From Actinoallomurus iriomotensis (lineage in GTDB: Bacteria > Actinomycetota > Actinomycetes > Streptosporangiales > Streptosporangiaceae): DNA of 64,000 nt. The position numbers and the translations under genes are program-made. The stretch is taken from the NCBI RefSeq assembly GCF_030269445.1, contig NZ_BSTJ01000004.1, positions 620,001 through 684,000 of the forward strand. The letters run 5' to 3'. The stretch's first letter is position 1, and each line of letters opens with the position of its first letter. Below, piece after piece: positions 24,503 through 32,453 of this stretch. The notes beneath the pieces were generated by a model. That model worked only from the letters and a program-made list of their open reading frames with translations, was not told the DNA's origin and made no database searches.

Positions 24503-26389
24503 TCAGTGGGCCGGGGTGTTCTCCGGGAGCGGATACGGGAAGTTCGGGGTGACCCCGATCTTGTCGAGCTCCAGCTTGGACTCGTCGAACCCGTCGTTCC
24601 AGCTGTCGTTCTCGAACGTGTTGCAGTGCGTGTCGCCGTGGAAGGGCGCCTTGTACTGGGCGTTGGTGACCTTGATGTTGCTGAAGTTCCAGCCGCAGCC
24701 GCCGGCGTCCATGTGGATGCCGCTCGGCACGACGTCCGGCATCGACGGGTCGGCGTTGACGTCGTCGACGGTGATCTGCGACATCTGGCTCTCGATGGTG
24801 TGCGGCTCGAAGTTCTGCACGCCGTAGGAGTCGATCGCGCCCATGTCGCCGCTGTCCTGGCCGGCGTGCGCGATCTTCAGGTACTTCAGCACGTTGCCGC
24901 CGGCGTAGTTGTCCGCGTTGGCCACCGTGGTGATCGCCTTGACGCTCACGGCGTACCGGGCGCTGTGCTGGATGACGCTGTTGCTCAGCTCGTTGTGGCC
25001 GCTGTCGACGACCTCGTAGCCGGAGGCGTCGCCGGGCACCAGTTCGCCGACCCAGTTGATGAAGTTGTCGGTCAGGACGTTGTCGTGCGAGAGGTTCCCC
25101 TCACCGGGGTAGCCGCCCTCGAGCTTGACGCCGTCGCCGCCGAGACGCTCGAAGAGGCTGTCGGAGATCGTGTCGTGGTCGTTGGCGAACAGCATGAACA
25201 CGCCGGTCCAGCCGGTGTCGGCGAAGTGCATGCGCCGCAGGGCGACGTGTGTCGTGTTGGTCAGCGTGACGGCCCCGTACCGGTTGCGCGTCATCTCGAT
25301 CTGGCGGTCGTAGTCGGGGTACTTGTGGATCACGCCCGAGTCGCCGACGCCGTTCCAGCCGTAGCGGTACCAGTCGGTGAAGTCGGTGTACTGCACGGTC
25401 AGCCCGTCGAGCGACAGGTCGTGCACCTTGGCGTTCGGCGAACTGCCCGCGACCGAGAACACCGTCTGCACGGTCGGCGCCCAGACCTGCGAGTTGTCGA
25501 TCGAGCCGCTGCGCGGCCAGTAGTAGAGCTCACCGGTGGCGTGGTCGAGGTAGTACTCCCCGGCCTCGTCGAGGAAGTCGAGGGAGTTCTGGAGGAAGTA
25601 CCTGGACCCGACGTGGGAGTACAGCGAGAACCTCGTCGGGTAGCGAAGACTGATGAACTTCTTCGTCCAGTTGACGTTGAGGATCGGGTCGGTGTCGGTG
25701 AACCAGCTCCAGTGGCCGCCGGACCAGACCACGACCTGCGCGTCGTGCAGGTCCCAGTTCTGGTCCAGGTCGCCGTCCTTGTAGGCCATCCACTGCTGGG
25801 AGTTGGTCAGCGCGTCGTCGGAGCTCTCCACGGCCTGGAAGTACGGGCCGAGCGTCTCGGTGGACGTGCGGTTCGGCGTACGCGCCGTCGTCGCCCGCTG
25901 ACCGTTGTCGTACAGCGTGTAGAAGGGCTGGTTCTTGTCGACCTGGGTCTTGTAGATGTTGCCCTTGTACTTCTGCCAGCCGGTGATCTGCCGGGCGCCG
26001 AGGAAGCGCGCCTTCCCCGGGCCGTCATAGCTCTGGTAGACGACCGAGTGACCGTTGCTGCCGGAGTCGGCCTCGTTGAACTGGATGGTCTTCGCCACCG
26101 GGTAGTCCCCGGCCCGCAGCTCGACCTGGATGTCGCAGGACATGTTCTTGTTCAGCCCACGCTGACGAATGACGTCACGCGCGTGCTCGACGGTCTTCCA
26201 CGGCTTGCCGATCGTGCCGTTCGCGCCGTCATCTCCCTGCGTGGAGACGAAGAAGCGCTTCGGGGTGCAGGTGCTCTGACCGGCGTCGGCGGCACCGGCG
26301 GTGGCGGCCGCCGGTACGGTCAGGCACGCGAGCGCGGCGGCCGCGCACACGGCGCCGCGCAGAAATCTCTTACGGGATCTGCGGAACAA
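24503..26389 (-). CDS. Secreted right-handed parallel beta-helix protein, 628 aa
   Basis: A TTG start with GGAGG upstream gives a signal peptide (FLRGAVCAAAALACLTVPAAATAGAADA). Then come CTPKRFFVSTQGDDGANGTIGKPWKTVEHARDVI, a typical PL/GH beta-helix opening, and many repeated short-strand turns such as VTLTNTTHVALRRMHFADTGWTGVFM and SNSVIQHSARYAVSVKAI. Proteins of this type are pectate/alginate lyases or inverting glycosidases; no specific family is clear. A GGDGVKLEGGYPGEGN turn and an HGDTHCNTFENDSW end may be active-site features. It belongs to the exported set of the polysaccharide locus. Confidence 0.8.
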   Translation of the reverse strand: MFRRSRKRFLRGAVCAAAALACLTVPAAATAGAADAGQSTCTPKRFFVSTQGDDGANGTIGKPWKTVEHARDVIRQRGLNKNMSCDIQVELRAGDYPVAKTIQFNEADSGSNGHSVVYQSYDGPGKARFLGARQITGWQKYKGNIYKTQVDKNQPFYTLYDNGQRATTARTPNRTSTETLGPYFQAVESSDDALTNSQQWMAYKDGDLDQNWDLHDAQVVVWSGGHWSWFTDTDPILNVNWTKKFISLRYPTRFSLYSHVGSRYFLQNSLDFLDEAGEYYLDHATGELYYWPRSGSIDNSQVWAPTVQTVFSVAGSSPNAKVHDLSLDGLTVQYTDFTDWYRYGWNGVGDSGVIHKYPDYDRQIEMTRNRYGAVTLTNTTHVALRRMHFADTGWTGVFMLFANDHDTISDSLFERLGGDGVKLEGGYPGEGNLSHDNVLTDNFINWVGELVPGDASGYEVVDSGHNELSNSVIQHSARYAVSVKAITTVANADNYAGGNVLKYLKIAHAGQDSGDMGAIDSYGVQNFEPHTIESQMSQITVDDVNADPSMPDVVPSGIHMDAGGCGWNFSNIKVTNAQYKAPFHGDTHCNTFENDSWNDGFDESKLELDKIGVTPNFPYPLPENTPAH

Positions 26390-26438
26390 TGAGCCCTCCT
26401 CGGGATCACAGGTGAACGGGCCCCCCGATGTCCTGCGG

Positions 26439-27245
26439 TCAGTGCCGGTCGGCGCGCCAGCGTTCGTACTCGGCGCGGGTCTCCTGCGTGAGCGGGTAGT
26501 AGTCGACGAGCGCGCCGCCGTCCTCGATGCGGGACCGGCTGAACTTCTCCCACTCCTCGTGCTCGCCGGCCGACTCGATGACCTCGCGGGCACGGCGGCG
26601 CGGCACGATGACGGCGCCGTCGTCGTCGGCCACCACCAGGTCGCCGGGCAGCGTCAGCACGCCGCCGCACGCGATCGGCACGTCGTACGCCCACGGGAAC
26701 AGCTCGGACTGGGACGCGTAGTGCGGGGTGACGCCGGTCGTCCAGATGGGCACGCCGAGCTGGCGCACGCGCGGCGCGTCCCGGATGCAGCCGTCGACGA
26801 CGATGCCCGCGCCGCCCTTCTGCTTGAAGTAGCGGACCAGCATGTCGCCGAAGCAGCCGGTGTAGGCGCTGCCGTAGGCCTGCACGACGAGCACGTCACC
26901 GGGCTGGACGGTCTCCAGCACCGCCCACAGCGCGGTGTGCCGTTCGATGTACTCCTGGCCGAGACCGGAGGCGATGTCCTCCCGCTGCGGCATGAACTGC
27001 AGGGTCAGCGCCCGCCCGGCGACCTTCTGCCCCGGCTCCAGCGGCCGCGGTCCGGCGACGAACGTCCGGCGTATTCCCTGCGCGTGCAGCTTGGCGCAGG
27101 CCGTCGCGGCGCTGACCGCGGAGAGCCGTCGCACGAGGTCGGGGTCGGCCGGCTCCGGAGCATCGCCCCGTACGGGCAGGTCCCACACCGAATCCTCGTC
27201 GGCACTTCGGCCGCTGTCTTCCACTGACGACTCCTTCATGGTCAT
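26439..27245 (-). CDS. RraA-like aldolase/decarboxylase family protein
   Basis: The 268-residue protein carries the RraA/HMG-aldolase core: GDVLVVQAYGSAYTGCFGDMLVRYFKQKGGAGIVVDGCIRDAPRVRQLGVPIWTTG, with the GGxxGxxxxKGxxG-like turn, and the conserved Arg-Asp pair in CIRD that binds substrate and Mg. LVVADDDGAVIVPRRRA follows. Members cleave 4-hydroxy-4-methyl-2-oxoglutarate or related 2-oxo acids to pyruvate. In this locus it may split a 2-keto-3-deoxy sugar acid; that is inference. It is coupled by ATGA overlap to the gene upstream. A second ATG two codons downstream (27239) is an alternative start. Confidence 0.82.
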   Translation of the reverse strand: MTMKESSVEDSGRSADEDSVWDLPVRGDAPEPADPDLVRRLSAVSAATACAKLHAQGIRRTFVAGPRPLEPGQKVAGRALTLQFMPQREDIASGLGQEYIERHTALWAVLETVQPGDVLVVQAYGSAYTGCFGDMLVRYFKQKGGAGIVVDGCIRDAPRVRQLGVPIWTTGVTPHYASQSELFPWAYDVPIACGGVLTLPGDLVVADDDGAVIVPRRRAREVIESAGEHEEWEKFSRSRIEDGGALVDYYPLTQETRAEYERWRADRH

Positions 27246-29188
27246 GCGTCCGCCGGGATGGTCCCGGCGTGCTGATGGGCGGGCCGGACGGCCCGCGGGG
27301 CCAGGTGCAGGTCGAGCCGGATCCGGCGGCCCGGCGGCAGGACGACCTCGATCCGCGATCCGCCGACCACGACCTCCCGGCTGACGACGGCCGCGTCCGG
27401 CGCGACGTACGAGGTCAGGTCGCCGGGGTAGGCCGTCTCCGCGGCGGTGACCACCGCGCGCGTGATCCGGTGCTCGCCGAACGCGCCGGCCTGCACGACC
27501 ACACGGCGGGTGCCGGTCAGTCCGGTGTGCACGAGCTCGACGCCGGTACGGTCGGGGCCGACCTCGTCGACGAGCGCCGCCACGTCCGGCGGCAGGCCCG
27601 GCCGGCGGCGGTCGGCGTCGAAGTAGGCCAGCCGCGCCGGCAGCAGGCCGCCGTTGTAGAGGACCTGCGGCGTGCCGGTGGTGAGCTGGAGCAGCGCCTC
27701 GGTGAGCACCGGGTTGAGCCGCTGCCAGTGGTGGACGTGGATCTCGCCGGGGTCGACCTCGTCCACGTCGATCAGCGCCATCCGCCGCTGCACCTGCCCG
27801 AGCGCCGTGGCGAGCATGGCCTCGGGGAAGCCGGGGTTGTCGCCGCGCAGGAACTCCAGCCACGGCGCCTCGTGACCGGCCTCCTCCTTGTTACGGAAGG
27901 CGCGCACCACCCGCCAGTCGTAGCCGGACTCCCGCCGCAGCCGGTCGAGACGGTCGCGGTCCGGCTCGGCCATGCCCGCGTGCCACAGCCATACCGGCAG
28001 GCCGAGCTGCGGAGGCTGGAAGTCGAACCAGCCGCCGTCGTCGTGCCGGTTCGGCACGAGCAGGGTCTCGCGGGCGGCGTCCTCGCCGAGCTCGGCGTAC
28101 CACCGGTCGCTGATGCTCATGTCGGTCCCGCTGACCGAACCGCGCCGGCTCTCGCCCAGGACCAGGTCGATCGGGCCGCGGCCGAGGTCCAGGTGGTCCG
28201 TGCCGCCGGTGAGGATGACGGAGTTGACCGCGGCGACGGCCGCCGCCGCGCCGACGCTGTAGATGCCGTGCGGCCACTGCCAGCCGTAGTTGCCGCCGTA
28301 CCAGTGTCCGCCGTGCAGCTCGCCCACCCGGCCGGACGGGCCCACGTTGTCCGGGAGTATCCCGCCCAGCTCGGCGGCCCGGCGCTCCCACGCGCCCATG
28401 TAGCGCAGCGCCCAGTCGCGGAACCGGTCCTCGTGGCCGTACAGCCAGGCGTTGGTGGCCAGGCTCGTGGCGGCCAGGTTCACCGCGACGTCGCCGCGGC
28501 CGATCCGCTCGTTCATGGCGGCGCCCATGCGGGCGGCCTTCGCCGGGTCGGCCAGGTCGTCCCACTTCTCGATGCCGGGCAGGTCGCGCAGCGGCAGCCC
28601 GAAGGGCCGCATCGACGGCTGGTCCGGGCGGTACGACGACGCCCACTCCTCGTTGACGCCGTAGCGCGGCCCGCCGCCGCCGTTGTGCGGCGCGCGGATG
28701 ATGTCGTGCTCCGGGTCGTAGTTGCCGGTCGGCGAGTCCGGCAGGTACAGCTCGGCGAAGCGGTGCGCGCGGGCGGCGAACTTCTCGTCGCGGGGGTCGG
28801 CGGCGCAGATCCCGTAGAACAGCAGCAGGGACTCGCCCTGATGGAACCAGTCGTAGCCGCGCTCGAACTCGTCCACCAGGTAGCCGAATCCGGTGAGCTG
28901 GGCCGTCACCCCCTCCCAGTGGTGCTTGCAGGCGTCCAGCAGGTCGTCGGCGCCACCGAGCTGGTACAGGACCGGCCAGTTGAAGAACGCCTCGTAGAAG
29001 TCGTCGGCGCCGTCGCGGCTCGCGATCTCGCCGTTGTACCGCAGCGCGCCGTCGGGCAGGCAGTAGTGCGCGGCGAACGCGCGCCAGGCCTCGTCGAGCA
29101 CGTCGAACAGCCGGCGCTCCAGCACCGCCCAGGCCGGCGGCGCCCCGGCGGGCACACTCGCCACTACACGCGGGACATCTTGAGACAC
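27242..29188 (-). CDS. Uncharacterised glycoside-hydrolase-like protein (alpha/alpha-barrel type), 648 aa
   Basis: I do not recognise a named family. The protein is cytosolic (no signal), Trp/Tyr/His-rich, and mostly helical with repeated helices that carry aromatic patches (FNWPVLYQLGGADDLLDACKHHWEGV, GYDWFHQGESLLLFYGICAADP, GELHGGHWYGGNYGWQWPHG). These suggest an (alpha/alpha)6-type sugar-active barrel, with a C-terminal beta-rich region after about residue 560. Candidate acids are Glu in DWFHQGESLL and the Asp/His of NYDPEHDII. Its location between the ABC transporter and the aldolase argues for action on imported oligosaccharides. Confidence 0.65.
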   Translation of the reverse strand: MSQDVPRVVASVPAGAPPAWAVLERRLFDVLDEAWRAFAAHYCLPDGALRYNGEIASRDGADDFYEAFFNWPVLYQLGGADDLLDACKHHWEGVTAQLTGFGYLVDEFERGYDWFHQGESLLLFYGICAADPRDEKFAARAHRFAELYLPDSPTGNYDPEHDIIRAPHNGGGGPRYGVNEEWASSYRPDQPSMRPFGLPLRDLPGIEKWDDLADPAKAARMGAAMNERIGRGDVAVNLAATSLATNAWLYGHEDRFRDWALRYMGAWERRAAELGGILPDNVGPSGRVGELHGGHWYGGNYGWQWPHGIYSVGAAAAVAAVNSVILTGGTDHLDLGRGPIDLVLGESRRGSVSGTDMSISDRWYAELGEDAARETLLVPNRHDDGGWFDFQPPQLGLPVWLWHAGMAEPDRDRLDRLRRESGYDWRVVRAFRNKEEAGHEAPWLEFLRGDNPGFPEAMLATALGQVQRRMALIDVDEVDPGEIHVHHWQRLNPVLTEALLQLTTGTPQVLYNGGLLPARLAYFDADRRRPGLPPDVAALVDEVGPDRTGVELVHTGLTGTRRVVVQAGAFGEHRITRAVVTAAETAYPGDLTSYVAPDAAVVSREVVVGGSRIEVVLPPGRRIRLDLHLAPRAVRPAHQHAGTIPADA

Positions 29189-29191
29189 GGG

Positions 29192-30106
29192 TCAGCCCTT
29201 CGTCGCGCCGGCCGTCAGGCCGCTGATGATGTGCCGCTGCATGACCACGAAGAAGACGAGGAGCGGGGCGATCGCCAGCAGCAGCGTCGGGAAGACCACC
29301 GAGTAGTCGGTGGAGTACTGGCTGACCGCCGCGTAGACGCCCGTCGTGACCGTGTACAGGCCGCTGCCCGGCCCGAGGATGATCTGCGGGTTCACGAAGT
29401 CGTTCCACACCGAGAAGGTGTTGAGGATGACCATCGTGGCGACCACGGGCCGCATGAGCGGGAAGATGATCTTCCAGAAGGTCCGCAGCCGCCCGGCGCC
29501 GTCGACCGCCGCGGCCTGGTCCAGCGTCGGCGGGATCGTGCCGATGTAGCCGGCGTACAGGAAGACCGAGAAGGGCAGCGTGAGCGCGGTCTCGAAGAGC
29601 ACGAAGCCGCGGATCGTGCCCATCAGCCCCAGCGTCTTGAGCACGTACACGACCGGGATGACCAGCACCTGGCCCGGGATGAACGTGCCGGCCAGGAAGG
29701 TCAGCAGCAGCAGCCGGTAGCGGCGGCGGGAACTGCGGGCGATGACGTACGCGACGGGCCCGGCCAGCGCCACGGACAGCACGTTGACCGCCACCACGAA
29801 CAGGATGGTCACGGCGTACCCGCGCACGATGTTGAACTGCGGGTTGTGCAGCGCGTGGGAGAGGTAGCGGGTGGTGAGGGCGCCCACCGGCAGGCCGAAC
29901 GGGTTGGCGAGGATCTCTTCCTGCGGCTTGAACGCGTTGACCACCAGGACGTACAGCGGGGTCAGCATGAAGATCGCGACCAGGCCCAGGAACACCGCCC
30001 GCGGCAGTCCGCTGCGCCGCCGGACGCTCCGCCGCTCGGGAGCGGCCGCCTCCGAGACGGCCGTTCCCTCCTCCGCACGACTTTCCGTCACCGTCAGCTC
30101 GCTCAT
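29192..30106 (-). CDS. Sugar ABC transporter permease (MalG/UgpE type)
   Basis: Six hydrophobic segments are visible (AVFLGLVAIFMLTPLYVLVVNAF first), and the cytoplasmic EAA loop reads YIGTIPPTLDQAAAVDGAGRLRTFWKIIFPLMRP, which contacts the ATPase. It is the second permease of a CUT1 carbohydrate importer; the upstream gene is its partner. The start overlaps the partner stop by four bases. No ATP-binding subunit lies in the window, so a shared multi-sugar ATPase elsewhere (MsiK type, as in other actinomycetes) is likely. The first 35 residues are a charged tail, longer than usual. Confidence 0.9.
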   Translation of the reverse strand: MSELTVTESRAEEGTAVSEAAAPERRSVRRRSGLPRAVFLGLVAIFMLTPLYVLVVNAFKPQEEILANPFGLPVGALTTRYLSHALHNPQFNIVRGYAVTILFVVAVNVLSVALAGPVAYVIARSSRRRYRLLLLTFLAGTFIPGQVLVIPVVYVLKTLGLMGTIRGFVLFETALTLPFSVFLYAGYIGTIPPTLDQAAAVDGAGRLRTFWKIIFPLMRPVVATMVILNTFSVWNDFVNPQIILGPGSGLYTVTTGVYAAVSQYSTDYSVVFPTLLLAIAPLLVFFVVMQRHIISGLTAGATKG

Positions 30107-30999
30107 GAATAGACCGCCATTTCGCCGCGACGGCGCATGCGGGTGACGACCAGGGCGAGGATCCCGGTGACGATCATGAGCACCACGGACTGCGCCGAGC
30201 CGAACCCGAGCCGGTTGTCATGGAAGGAGTTCCACAGGATGAGGTAGGCGACCGTCTGGGTCTGCCCGGCCGGTCCGCCGGCCGTCAGCGAGACCACCAG
30301 GTCGTACGTCTTCAGCAGGGTCACCAGCGACAGGACGATGTTGACCGTCACGACCGGCCCGAGCGCCGGCAGCGTCACGTGGCGGAACACCTGCCACCGC
30401 GTGGCGCCGTCGATCCGCGCGGCCTCCACGAGCGAGCGCGGAACCGCCTGCAGCCCCGCCAGGTAGAGCACGACGTTCACCCCGAAGCCCGCCCAGACCA
30501 GGACCGCGATCATCGTGATCAGGGCCCAGGTGGGATCGGACAGGAACGGCAGGACGCTCCCGCCGTGCGCGGTGAGCAGGCTGTTCACCGCCCCGGTGGT
30601 GCCGAGGATGGCGCTCCACAGGAAGCCCACGACCAGCGCGCTGAGCACGTGCGGGTAGAACAGCACCACGCGCAGGAACCGGTTGATCCGTGACGTGCCG
30701 TTCACCAGGAGGGCGAAGCCGAGCCCGAGGAGGTTCATCCCGGCCGTGCCGGCGACCGCGACGAGCAGCGTGACGAACGCGGCGTGCCGCATCACCGGGT
30801 CCGAGAACAGGTGCGTGTAGTTGGACCCACCGATGATCTTCGGCTGGGCGCTGTAGCCGTCCCAGTCGGTCAGGCTCAGGTAGAACGCCAGACCGACCGG
30901 GACGACGAGCATGACCACGAAGACCACGGTCGCCGGGACGACCATGAGCAGGGTGGCGGCACCGTCACCCGCCCGCTTGGTCCGCTTCACGAAATTCAT
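30103..30999 (-). CDS. Sugar ABC transporter permease (MalF/UgpA type)
   Basis: The 298-residue protein has an N-terminal segment LLMVVPATVVFVVMLVVPVGLAFYLSLTDWDG and a total of six membrane spans. The EAA loop LAGLQAVPRSLVEAARIDGATRWQVFRHVTLPALGPVV is canonical. It pairs with the MalG-type permease next to it. The ATG at 30999 overlaps the binding-protein stop by four bases; the longer open frame to 31086 would add an Arg-rich stretch and was rejected. Confidence 0.9.
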   Translation of the reverse strand: MNFVKRTKRAGDGAATLLMVVPATVVFVVMLVVPVGLAFYLSLTDWDGYSAQPKIIGGSNYTHLFSDPVMRHAAFVTLLVAVAGTAGMNLLGLGFALLVNGTSRINRFLRVVLFYPHVLSALVVGFLWSAILGTTGAVNSLLTAHGGSVLPFLSDPTWALITMIAVLVWAGFGVNVVLYLAGLQAVPRSLVEAARIDGATRWQVFRHVTLPALGPVVTVNIVLSLVTLLKTYDLVVSLTAGGPAGQTQTVAYLILWNSFHDNRLGFGSAQSVVLMIVTGILALVVTRMRRRGEMAVYS

Positions 31000-32264
31000 G
31001 AGTGCGCGCTGACCCACTCGTCGACGGCGGAGGCGACCTTCTCGGGTGAGCGGCCGACGTAGAGGCCCTGCACCTGGGTGTTCCACGCGTCGTTGAAGCC
31101 GCTCGGCAGGGTGTAGTCGCCGTAGCCCTCACCCTGCGGCACGCCGGAGGGCGCGGCGTCGAGGATCTGCTGCACCTGCTGTTCGAGCGGGGTGAACTTC
31201 CGGTCGTAGCCCTTGCGGAAGTTGCCGTCCTGCTGGAGCTGGCTGGTCACCGCGGCTTTGTCGGTGACGAGCCACTGGACGAGCTTGAGCGCCAGCGCGC
31301 GGTGCTTGGTCGACTTCAGGACCATGTACGGCGCGGCCATGGTGGCGCCCTGCGGGCCGGGGCTCTTCTGCCCCGCCTGGACCGGTGCCGGGAAGACGCC
31401 GACCTCGAAGTCCTTCTTGGCCGTCGCCTCCGACGCGGTGAACCAGCTGCCCATGACGTACATCGCGGACTTGCCGGAGAAGAACCTGGTCTGGGAGTCC
31501 GGGTACTTCAGGCCCATCGCGTTCTTGTCGAGGTAGCCCTTGTCCAGCCAGCTCTTGTAGAGCTTGAGGTAGGGCAGCATCGAGTCGCCGACCTTGAGGC
31601 GCTTGGCCCGGATGTCCTGATACCACTGCGGGTGGCTCTGGGCGAGCGAGGGGTCCGCGAGCTGGAGCATCTGCAGGCCGGTGACGAAGTCGCCCGCGGT
31701 CTGCAGTGGAAGGTAGCCGGCGCTCTTGAGCTTGCCCATGTCCTGGGTCAGCTCGTCCAGCGTCGTGGGCGGCTGCGCGATCCCGGCCTTGGTGAAGGCG
31801 GTCTTGTTGTAGAAGATCAGCGACTGGGCCTGCTCACCGACGCCGACCGTGTAGATCCTGCCGCCGAGAGCGGCCTCCTGGACCAGCGGCGTGCCCTTCG
31901 TCCACGACTGGTCGGTCAGGTCGAGCATCTGCGGCGCGAGCGTGCGGTCCGCCATCAGGGTCTCGACCACGTCCGGAGCATTGCCCGCCGCCAGCTGCTG
32001 TGGCAGCGTGTCCGCCACCGTCTTGCCGGTCGGCGCCTCGATCTTCACGTCCACACCCGGATTCGCCTGCTCGAACGGCTTGACGAGCCCCTCCCAGTAA
32101 CTCTGGGTGAGGTTCGGGGTGATGTTGACGAGCATGCGAACCGTGCCCTTGTCACCGCCGTCCGACGAACTCTTGCCAGAGAAGCCTCCCCCGCCGCCAC
32201 AGGCGGCCAGTGCGAGGGCCAGCACGGTTCCGACGGCAGCCCGGCTCAGGTGTTGTGCGCGCAT
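30996..32264 (-). CDS. Sugar ABC transporter solute-binding lipoprotein
   Basis: The protein starts with a lipoprotein signal ending LALAACGGGGG (Cys about residue 22 as lipid anchor). It then shows the family 1 solute-binding fold: VRMLVNITPNLTQSYWEGLVKPFEQANPGVDVKIE, NAPDVVETLMADRTLAPQMLDL, LIFYNKTAFTKAGIAQPPTTLDELTQDMGKL and an aromatic-rich C-lobe. It is the first gene of the long sugar operon, so it most likely binds an oligosaccharide released by GH28, GH95 or the beta-helix enzyme. The ATG at 32264 or 32267 starts the frame. Confidence 0.9.
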   Translation of the reverse strand: MRAQHLSRAAVGTVLALALAACGGGGGFSGKSSSDGGDKGTVRMLVNITPNLTQSYWEGLVKPFEQANPGVDVKIEAPTGKTVADTLPQQLAAGNAPDVVETLMADRTLAPQMLDLTDQSWTKGTPLVQEAALGGRIYTVGVGEQAQSLIFYNKTAFTKAGIAQPPTTLDELTQDMGKLKSAGYLPLQTAGDFVTGLQMLQLADPSLAQSHPQWYQDIRAKRLKVGDSMLPYLKLYKSWLDKGYLDKNAMGLKYPDSQTRFFSGKSAMYVMGSWFTASEATAKKDFEVGVFPAPVQAGQKSPGPQGATMAAPYMVLKSTKHRALALKLVQWLVTDKAAVTSQLQQDGNFRKGYDRKFTPLEQQVQQILDAAPSGVPQGEGYGDYTLPSGFNDAWNTQVQGLYVGRSPEKVASAVDEWVSAHS

Positions 32265-32267
32265 CAC

Positions 32268-32453
32268 GCCTCCTCCCCGTTGAGCCCCCCGGCCTTCAAC
32301 GTTCTAATGGGTCAATCATCGAGTAACGATGCATTAATAAATGGGGGCGAGGCGCGGTGTCAAGGGTTACCTTGGTGTAACAAACCGAGGTACAGTGCAT
32401 TTCGTACTCGAAATGAGTCATAAGTCCATGCATCCGCGGAGTACTCTGATCCG
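32268..32453. promoter_or_regulatory. Divergent regulatory region with inverted repeats
   Basis: This AT-rich (for the genome) 186-base stretch separates the sugar operon from its GntR-type regulator. It holds two dyads: TACCTTGGT (32368-32376) with ACCGAGGTA (32384-32392), 8 of 9 paired with a 7-base centre, and ATTTCG-TACT-CGAAAT (32399-32414), perfect arms. CATCG-AGTAA-CGATG near 32320 is a third, shorter one. They are likely operators for the adjacent regulator, which has two DNA-binding domains. Confidence 0.5.

Noticed and set aside
22110-24827. Long + strand open frame (905 codons)
   Set aside because: Antisense of the alpha/beta hydrolase, GDSL esterase and beta-helix genes, which have clear motifs.
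27269-30112. Long + strand open frame (947 codons) across the sugar locus
   Set aside because: Antisense shadow of the 648-residue protein and permease genes; composition is low-complexity and matches no family.
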